Positions 57,196 through 64,000 of a stretch of 64,000 nt of DNA are shown here, piece after piece. The position numbers and the translations under genes are program-made. How positions within the stretch are numbered: the first letter of the stretch is position 1; each line of letters begins with the position of its first letter. The notes beneath the pieces were generated by a model that was given only the letters and a program-made list of their open reading frames with translations, searched no databases and had not been told where the DNA came from. Source of the stretch: Acanthamoeba sp. SK_2022b (Eukaryota; Discosea; Longamoebia; Acanthamoebidae); NCBI GenBank assembly GCA_027943245.1, contig JANDJZ010000038.1:1-64000 (forward strand), in the 5' to 3' direction.

Positions 57196-58340
57196 CTAGA
57201 TGGAGACCATATCTCTGAGGTTGAGGTCTCGAAGGAGGTGGTAGTAGGTGGAGACGTTCTGCTTCTTTAGGTGCTTGAGCAGCGTCCTTCTCTTGTCGAT
57301 CGTGATGCCGAGAGCCCTCTTCGTCCGCTGGTCCTTGTGATTGTCCCTCAGGTGGTCCGACATGTATCGGATCTTCTCCGTCAGCACCGCGACTGTGGTG
57401 CACGCAATACTCTCGTGGTCAGCAAACATTGATGCCTTTGGGGGAGGCAGAGCAGCCTAAACACGACATGAAGCAAAGAGAGGGGCTTCCATCACGGCTT
57501 GTAGCGAGCGAGCAATGCGGGGAGCTGCGGCGTACTCTGCACTTCGGAGGAGCCGGTGTCGTTGGCCTTGCGGCTCCACTTCTTGACCGCCTCGGCAATA
57601 CGGAACTGATTGATCTCGGCCCTTCCGGCGTACTTGAACGAGAGGATCTCTTTGATCTTGTTGGCCTGAGGCTCCTCGAGCTTGAGGGCAGTGATGTCTT
57701 CCTCGGTCACGTCGAACCGGTAGCGATCGCGCAGATCGGCAGGCAGCACCTTGGCACCGAGCAAGATCTCCCTTTCTCGGGCCTGGGCGGCGGTCTCGGC
57801 CGATGTTTCTTCTATGACTTCGCTCTCGAGCGGCAGAGATTCGGCCCAGGTGCCATCTTTACCCCAGACGCCGAGCGGGGTCTTGCAGTCAATAACCCAT
57901 CCCTTAATTGTCTTCGGGTAGAGCTTGAAGTGCTTCAAATCGCTCAGCCAGAGTCGCCTCTTCGATATGCTGAGTGTGTCCTTGGGCGTAAAGATCGGCG
58001 CGAACGACCTTTTCTGGCCTTCTGTGGTGGGAGGGGCTCTCGAATTCGACTGCACAAGGGAGAAGATTGAGGCGTACGTCCGCTCATTCGTTGCCTCATC
58101 GACCGGAGGGGGCGGAGCATTTTTGGAAGGCGTCTCGCTGGTCTTTTTGGTCGATGCGCTGTTGTTATTGTTCTGCGACAAACGACTGATCGCATTGCTA
58201 AAGGTCGTGGCAAAGTCGAAGTCCTTCTTCGAACCATCATCGGATGATGAGGAAAAGCCCCTCACAAGGGCGCGGCGTTGAAGTGGCTGCCGCACTTGCG
58301 GAAGAAGAACCAACCTACCTCCCTTCATGGTGCTCTTCAT
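57196..58340 (-). CDS. Mitochondrial ribosomal protein uS15m
   Basis: The ATG is at 58340 (MKSTMKGGRLVLLPQV) and the stop at 57196. Two exons join inside the S15 signature as DTGSSEVQ|VAVLTEKI. The S15 core is NDTGSSEVQVAVLTEKIRY, LRDNHKDQRTKRALGI and DKRRTLLKHLKKQN, ending in LLRDLNLRDMVSI. uS15 binds 16S-type rRNA at the small-subunit platform. About 200 residues precede the core, including an Arg-rich presequence, a Ser/Asn/Thr linker and a segment with KRRLWLSDLKHFKLYPKTIK. Bacterial S15 is about 89 residues. Such extensions are common in mitoribosomal proteins. The upstream gap to the endonuclease III stop is 154 bp, most of it taken up by an inverted repeat. Confidence 0.88.
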
Positions 58341-58394
58341 CTTCTCGACAAGGGTCAGGGATTTTTTGCCTCCGGCCCCGTTTTTTTTTTTGAT

Positions 58395-58493
58395 GAAAGA
58401 AGACCTGTCAGGAAATGGAAATGGAAAAAAGAAAGAAAACTTATTATTATTATTTTCTTTTCAAAGTAACAGATTCCTGACAGGTCTTCTTTC
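58395..58493. repeat. Perfect 20-bp inverted repeat, 59-nt loop
   Basis: The left arm is 58395-58414 and the right arm is its exact reverse complement at 58474-58493 (core AGACCTGTCAGG / CCTGACAGGTCT). The loop is A/T-rich. On the minus strand the hairpin begins one base after the endonuclease III TAA and is followed by an A11 run (T11 at 58381-58391), 41 bp before the uS15m start codon. Confidence 0.9.
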
Positions 58494-58494
58494 C

Positions 58495-60255
58495 TTAGGG
58501 CTGGTAGTCGTCGTCCGACGCGGCGGTCCGGGTTTCCTGTTTGATGGCCTTTTTGGCCTTGGAGCTGGCTCGTCGCTTCCCCTTCCCCTCTCGACTTTCG
58601 TTGAGTTGTGACCTCCCTTCGGGGCACATGTCCTTCACCTTGCACTCGTCACATTTGGGATTCCTGTGTGCATCTCCATCAATCACTATCACAACAAACA
58701 ACCAGTGCTGCACTGCACGCACGCAGCGACTCAGTACAAGTACCTTGGTGTACATATTGTCTGGCCAAAGCCCACCAACATCAGGTTGATTTGGTTCCAG
58801 TGATGTCGAGGCAGCCATTCCTCCAGTTCCTATGACACAGTCCGCGTTTAGATGTGAACATGCGGAACAATTGCCGCTGAGACGACGCACCTTGCGCGTG
58901 GCTTCGGGGTTCTTGGTCTTGCGCACCCAACCAAGACGATTGGAAATGCGATGAACATGCACATCGACACCTATTCCTTCCGTCCTGTTTGTTCGCAGTC
59001 CACGAAGAATCGTTAGCTGAGAACGCAGAGTAGGGCACGCATTGAGACGCATACTTATGCCAGGCACACTGGAGCGTCAAATGCGCCATTTTGGGGCCCA
59101 CCCCGGGAAGCTTGAGAAGGCCATCATAGTCTGGAGGGATGTCGTCATCATATTCCTCGCGAAGAATCTCGCATGTGCGTTTAATGAACCTGGAAGGTCA
59201 CCAAGCCGCAGGGCATCAGATGGAGCAAACGAGGACAAGCGAATCGAGCCAATGTACATACTTGGCCTTGTTCCTGTGGAAACCTACGTTTGAAATCAGC
59301 TCATCCAACTCACTCTCGGAAGTGGCCAATATATTTGCGACAGTGAGCCCGTGTTGCTGAGAAACGATGAGTGAAGTCGAGGTTGGGTATTGAGCAAGAG
59401 AATGGAGTTGAGCGCATAAAGTGATACCTGCAGTCGCCGTATGGCAGCCGCCGTCTGTTGATCCTTGGTCTGACTCGAAAGCATCAGCGCGACCAGAGTT
59501 TGGAAGCGTTGGACCTGGTGGCACCAAGCCCCGATTAGAAAGGCGGGGAAAAGCCTGGTGCTGCGCTAGCTACCTTGGGTTCGGCTTCCTCCGCCAAGAC
59601 TTCGCAGCCCATGCTATCAACAGGCGCGTCCCTGCTCTTGCGCATTTCCATAATGCCCTCCCACACCTTGTGGATGTCGTCAATCCTTCGGTTGAACACA
59701 CTTAGATGCAGCGTGCGCAAGTACCTCTTCCCACTCGTCCGGAGTTCGCGCCGCTGCGCTCTCGTTCTTTGTCCTGCTCCTCCTTTTCGTTGGCTCTCCC
59801 TCTTGTTTCATCCCAACGGTGCCTCCTGTGCGCACGTCAGGTTCGGCATCGGCTTCTTGCTTTGTGGCCTCTCCCGCTTCACTATGCTGGGAAGGCCGCG
59901 GAATGGTCACTAAATAATAAATAAATAAGGGTGATAAAGACTAAATAATGAAATAGCATTAATGGGCTGCCTCCGCTCCCGTACCTCTGGTTCTCTGCTA
60001 CGCTTTCTGCGCTTTGACAGACCCTCTGTAGGGACAATAATGAGAGGAAAGGAGAGGCCAAGTAGGGAGGAACTTGGTACCCATCGCTGTGAAGAACGAA
60101 CAAGCAGATCTATCTGTCGATCCTGGCAGAAGAAACGGGCGAGCAAACAAAGTGGATGGCGGAACAAACAAAGCTCCGTGGAAGCGATGATGATGATGCC
60201 CTGCGCTGGCAATCGAACAAGACAGACGTGTCGGTCTGCCGAGCATAGCTCTCAT
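58495..60255 (-). CDS. NTHL1: Endonuclease III (NTH1-type DNA glycosylase/AP lyase)
   Basis: The predicted ATG is at 60255 ([19 protein letters not shown]). This first exon is basic with Ser and Ala, fitting a mitochondrial presequence, and joins in phase 1 across a GTACC donor to ...[13 protein letters not shown]. The stop is at 58495. Catalytic motifs are [14 protein letters not shown] (nucleophilic Lys), [11 protein letters not shown] (helix-hairpin-helix) and [17 protein letters not shown] (catalytic Asp). The 4Fe-4S cluster is intact: C-x6-C-x2-C-x5-C in [17 protein letters not shown]. The Lys-rich C-terminal tail ([15 protein letters not shown]) would give nuclear import. It removes oxidised pyrimidines. 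The start exon is less certain than the rest. Confidence 0.87.
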
Positions 60256-60675
60256 TCCACGCTACGGGAAAACATTTTTGCAGCTGGCAAGAAAAAATGT
60301 TCCTTCCAGGTTTTGCCTTTTTTTGTTGACCGTTTGTGCGAGGCCAGTGGTTGGAGGTCGATCAAGGAGGCGTGAATTTATTAGATAAACGCGATTAATA
60401 GAGAAAAAAGAGCAGCACGTGGTGGAGCCGAGGAGAGAGCAGCGACACCCGTAGCTCTTGGGGGTACCTTAGATATAATTCTCATGATCAGAGGCTTGCG
60501 ATTCGCACCTTCGGCTTGATTTAATTTTACTTCACCTCTGTGCGACCTATTAATACAAGGACGAGTGGAGAGAGACGAAGAAATAGCCTGTCGGTCTCTG
60601 CGGCAGAGGAAGCTGATCTGCTCGAGGGTCGCCTGATCCCCACAACCAACGACGTATCTGTATTTTTACACCACT
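60256..60675. other. Divergent intergenic region, 420 bp
   Basis: This separates endonuclease III (minus) from the AT-hook gene (plus). It has scattered AT-rich blocks. No clear exon, RNA gene or TATA box is seen. Confidence 0.4.
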
Positions 60676-63600
60676 ATGGAGGGCTACACGATGGATGTAC
60701 ACAGAACCTTGCAAGCAAGCGACAACACCAACAGCGAAACGTCACCAACCGGTACCCCACCTGCTCATCTATTATTAATATATCATTAATAATTATTTCG
60801 GTTACCTCATATATTTAATACCTTCATAATTACTGCTTGGGCGAGCTGCGAGTTTACACAAATAAGTAGATAAAATCATAAGTAGATAACCGATTTTATT
60901 GTCTTCAAATTGCCAGAAAAACAAAAAATTAAGTATCGCCATAAATTTAGGAGGAGATCGGAAGACATCACTAATATGATTAATTATTATTAATAGTAGC
61001 TTTGTGTTATCTTAACCGAAAATACTCCTTCTTTACTTGATTTCATTATTATTTGTTCTTTTTTTTCCGATGCAGTACAACTTCTCACCAATAATAACAA
61101 TCCTCATACCAGATGAAGGGGACTACGCGACCGGGCCCTACACGCCGTCCGATGCTTCTTTTCACTCTCGCGCGCCATACCGCGGGTGCGTTCTCCCTCA
61201 ATGTTCCTTATCAAGACGAAGGCGGAGCGTGGTCCTTCAGGTTTCCGCTGAAGAGCTCATTTCGTTGGACAGGTTCGTGCCCGGCTACACGTCGATGGTT
61301 CGCATGCCACTCACGATAACACCCGAGGAGATAGCTACCCTCACCAAGAGGTACCGAACTCTCCCGTGGCTGGGTCCTCAGATTCTTGTGTCGTGCTGAT
61401 GCTGGTGTTGCACAATGTTTGTGTGTCCGACCAGCCCTCGTGAGGACAATACGCCGATGGAGAAACCGGACGAACTGTCACCGAAGCTCAAGGGCGACTC
61501 TTCGCCATCTTCCTCACCCTATCAAGAGAGCGAGAAGACCGGCCACAAGCGAAAGCGGTAACTGTCTTTTCAACACTGAGTCTTGAGCCATCGCTTCGCT
61601 GGAGCAGAGCATGAGCTCACCACTCACGCATAATACAGAAGCGACCAATCGGCAGCCGAAGTGGGCTCGATCATGGAGGATATGCGCCAGGCCGGAGTAC
61701 AGGACGGCACCACCGCTACGACTCCCACGCCCACCGCCACCCAGCAGCGGTAGGCTTTTTCCGTTTCTCTCCCTTTCAAACGTTTTGGCCGTGGTGGTGC
61801 TGGCTCCTCATCCCCGCGCGCTTCTCTCGTATTGGCAGTCCTCTGGGTGAAGGTGAGGCTGCCTTTTTGAGCCTTGTGATGCAAGCCGCCAACAGCGAAC
61901 CGATCGACGACATGTCGACCGAACCCGCAGCGTCGCTTCCGGATCAACTGCTCGAGTCTTTCATCGTGCGGTAGGTGCTTCGGCAATTCCTTCGCGATAA
62001 GCTTGCAGTTGAACTTTTTCACCGCTTTAATTCCTATCATTTCATCATTCACTACTTAATTATTTACTTTGCTTCTGAATTAACACAACCCGCGTGTGTG
62101 TTGGTCGTGCTTGTCCAGAGCTCATGCGATGAAGGATTCGTCGTCATCGGATGACGGAGTTAGTGTTGGTAAGAAAAGGAAGTTTAATGAGGAGAGTGAC
62201 CTCGAGTCGCTCCCCGTCGTTGACGACGACTCGAAGAACAAGGAGTATGGGCTCGAGGTGCTGCGAAAGGGCAGATCTGATGCCCTTGAGGGGCTGAGCT
62301 CCCTGAGCCGGGAGGGCACGTGGAGCGATGATGGCGAAGGCCCGGCATTGGAATCCAAGAGGATTTACTCCGCAGAAGAGGAGAACGCCATGATCGACGC
62401 CAATCCGACGCCTCCCAAGCGAAGGTACGTCCACTGTGCTGGCTGAGAATTCTTGACCTTCTTTATTTATTTATTTTTTCATTCATTTATTTAAAAAATC
62501 CATTAGGCCCGGTCGCCCGCCAAAGAAGGACGGGAGGGCGACAGCAACCATCGCTGCCAAGCCCGAGACGTTCAGCAGCCGAGGCGGGCCGACCCGATTA
62601 CAGCAAAAGATGCGGCACTCGGACGACGATCGAGATGGCAGCGAGAGCGGGGACCGGCGGTTCGAAGAGTGGGCCCGGGCCGAAGCGGCGAAGAGGCCGC
62701 AACGCCGAGGCCCGGGCAGACCGCCCAAGAAGCATACGATGGTAGGCGGCGAGGAGCTGTTCTCCTTCAACGAAGAGAGCCTCGAGGGCGAGAGGGGTCG
62801 AGTTGTCGGCGGCAGAGGCGTCGGCATCGAAGGCCGACAGTACGAACGGGAGTTAAACGATGCCAACGACGAGGAAAACACGGCGACGATGAGGGCTGGC
62901 GACACTGATGGATTCTGGCACCAGCGACGACTACGGAGGAACGCGACTGTACAAACGCGACGAGGAGACGGTGCACGAAGCGGCGAGGAATATGAGCTGC
63001 TGAAGGAGAGGGAGCCCGAGAACGGCCGTCGGGCGTCGATGAACGGCGAGGCGAGCATGGGCGGCGTAGAAGCGGCCGAGGCGACGACGCACGAGCGGAT
63101 CACGGAAGAATGGAACAGCGACCAGGAGGATGACGACGACGAGGAGGATGACGACGAGGACGAATGGCACGATGACGATGAGGACGAGTCATGGGTCGAC
63201 TGGGACGCCAGCTCGGAGGGCGAAGTCGAGGTGGAGGTGACGCCCGAGGAGGATGAGGAGGAGACCGCCGTGGTGGCGGAGCTAAAGGCCGCCGAGGAGG
63301 TAAGGGCCGTGGCGGAGGCGGTCAGGCGAGAGGAGGAAGACATGCGGAGGGCCATCGCCGCGTCGATGGCTACAGCGGCGGTTGACGTGATGAGCACGGA
63401 CGACCACCAGATGGTGCTGAACGAGCCGATGCCCGATAAGGAGTCTGCGAGGCCAGCCGTCAAAGTGGAGCCGTGGGTGCCCGCGAAGACCGAGACGCCC
63501 CTCACGCTCCGCCGGCTTCGGTAATTCGCCGTTCCCTCTCCCTCCCCCAATATCCTATGGAGCACCGTAACTGACCACACCACACCACACCACACCACAC

Positions 63601-64000
63601 CACACCACACCACACGCAACACAGGCCGCCGTGGTTGGATGCCTTTCAAGAGTTCCAAGCGCGAGGCATCTCCCTTGATGAATGCAAAGCCGAGGTCGAA
63701 CACACGTGGCAGGCGTTTGTGGCCGAGGGAACCGACAAGCGGGCGTGGATCAAGGTGCCGCCGACGGTCACGACCTGGGAGGGCATCGTGGAGTACGTGC
63801 AGGAGCGAGTGCGAGCGACACAGGAGGAAGAGGACACGGGGCGAAAAGAGAGGAGGGAGAAGCGGAGGAAGGAGCTCGACCAATTGGCCGAAGACGCCAA
63901 GAGAGCCAACGAAGAGGACGAGGAGGCCGAAGGGGAAGAGGAAGAGGACGAAGACGACGACGGTGAAGACGAGGATGGCAGCAGTGATGGCGGCGAGGAG
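60676..64000 (+). CDS. AT-hook protein with acidic domains (3' end outside the window)
   Basis: A first exon is likely at 60676-60751 (MEGYTMDVHRTLQASDN). It joins in phase to DEGDYATGPYTPSDASFH at 61113. Later exons give LISLDRFVPGYTSMV, SPREDNTPMEKPDELSPK, SDQSAAEVGSIMEDMRQAG and AAFLSLVMQAANSEP. The long exon starting at about 62506 has two AT-hooks (RPGRPPKKDGR and RGPGRPPKKHT) and runs of Asp/Glu. The last visible exon has RPPWLDAFQEFQARGISLDE and a Glu/Lys-rich end. The AT-hooks predict binding to the minor groove of AT-rich DNA. The acidic blocks suggest a chromatin or histone-binding role. The frame is open at base 64000. The first two exon borders are uncertain. Confidence 0.65.
63575..63615. 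repeat. (ACCAC)n pentanucleotide repeat in an intron
   Basis: Eight or so tandem CCACA units lie between the long acidic exon and the next exon of the AT-hook gene, ending shortly before the acceptor CACAG. Confidence 0.85.

Noticed and set aside
59680..59910. Start of endonuclease III at 59910
   Set aside because: The codon there is GTG directly after a TTTAG acceptor, so it is an internal exon. A first exon with an ATG at 60255 joins in phase.
62610..63524. Separate acidic gene beginning at 62610
   Set aside because: The open frame extends upstream through the AT-hook segment and joins in phase to earlier exons, so it is an internal exon of the gene starting near 60676.
1..64000. CRISPR arrays, insertion sequences or prophage
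   Set aside because: No spaced direct repeats, transposase or phage genes were seen. The sequence is a eukaryotic nuclear segment.

Overview
This window looks like a nuclear chromosome segment of a free-living amoebozoan, most probably Acanthamoeba or a close relative (inferred, not proven). Coding exons are GC-rich. Almost every gene is cut by several short introns of about 50-250 bp. Intergenic spaces are small, and both strands are densely used. The gene set is plainly eukaryotic: EDC4, BLOC-1/BORC subunits, a RasGAP, a LIMK-like kinase, RNA polymerase AC40, NFXL1, an EF-hand alternative NADH dehydrogenase and a mitochondrial uS15. I delimited exons by joining open segments at GT..AG sites in a compatible phase, so exact junctions are inference.

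Layout. 0.1-9.6 kb, minus strand: a nucleoporin of the Nup153/Nup1 type, the mRNA-decapping scaffold EDC4, and a disordered charged protein. 10.3-20.8 kb: BLOC1S2 head-to-head with a coiled-coil protein that may be CENP-Q; a two-TM small protein; a CobW/ZNG1 GTPase with an extra N-terminal domain; a TruB-family pseudouridine synthase; an aldehyde dehydrogenase; and a BORCS7-like protein. 21.1-28.4 kb: an AMPK/CAMK-type kinase, a RasGAP with two SAM domains, and a LIMK-like kinase fused to an ADF-H domain. 28.9-37.7 kb: a small coiled-coil protein, a mitochondrial EMAP-II-type tRNA-binding protein, a secreted S13 D-Ala-D-Ala carboxypeptidase, a five-pass membrane protein of prominin/Tweety layout, and a type I membrane protein. 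39-44.7 kb: a Gln/His-rich protein with helicase-associated (HA) repeats, and a Ser- and Met-rich protein with a C3H-C3H zinc module. 45-53.3 kb: RPAC1 (AC40), a tRNA-Ala(UGC), a mitochondrial RidA, and NFXL1. 53.6-60.3 kb: alternative NADH dehydrogenase, mitochondrial uS15, and endonuclease III. 60.7 kb to the end: an AT-hook protein that runs off the window.

Themes. Several neighbours bear on actin, Ras and lysosome-related trafficking: the LIMK-like/ADF-H fusion, RasGAP-SAM, BLOC1S2 and BORCS7-like. At least four products carry likely mitochondrial presequences: the EMAP-II protein, RidA, the NADH dehydrogenase and uS15. The most unusual items are the LIMK-like/ADF-H fusion, the intron-bearing secreted peptidoglycan carboxypeptidase, the extra domain on the CobW protein, the tRNA gene inside the divergent promoter of a Pol I/III subunit gene, and a perfect 20-bp inverted repeat starting one base after the endonuclease III stop codon.
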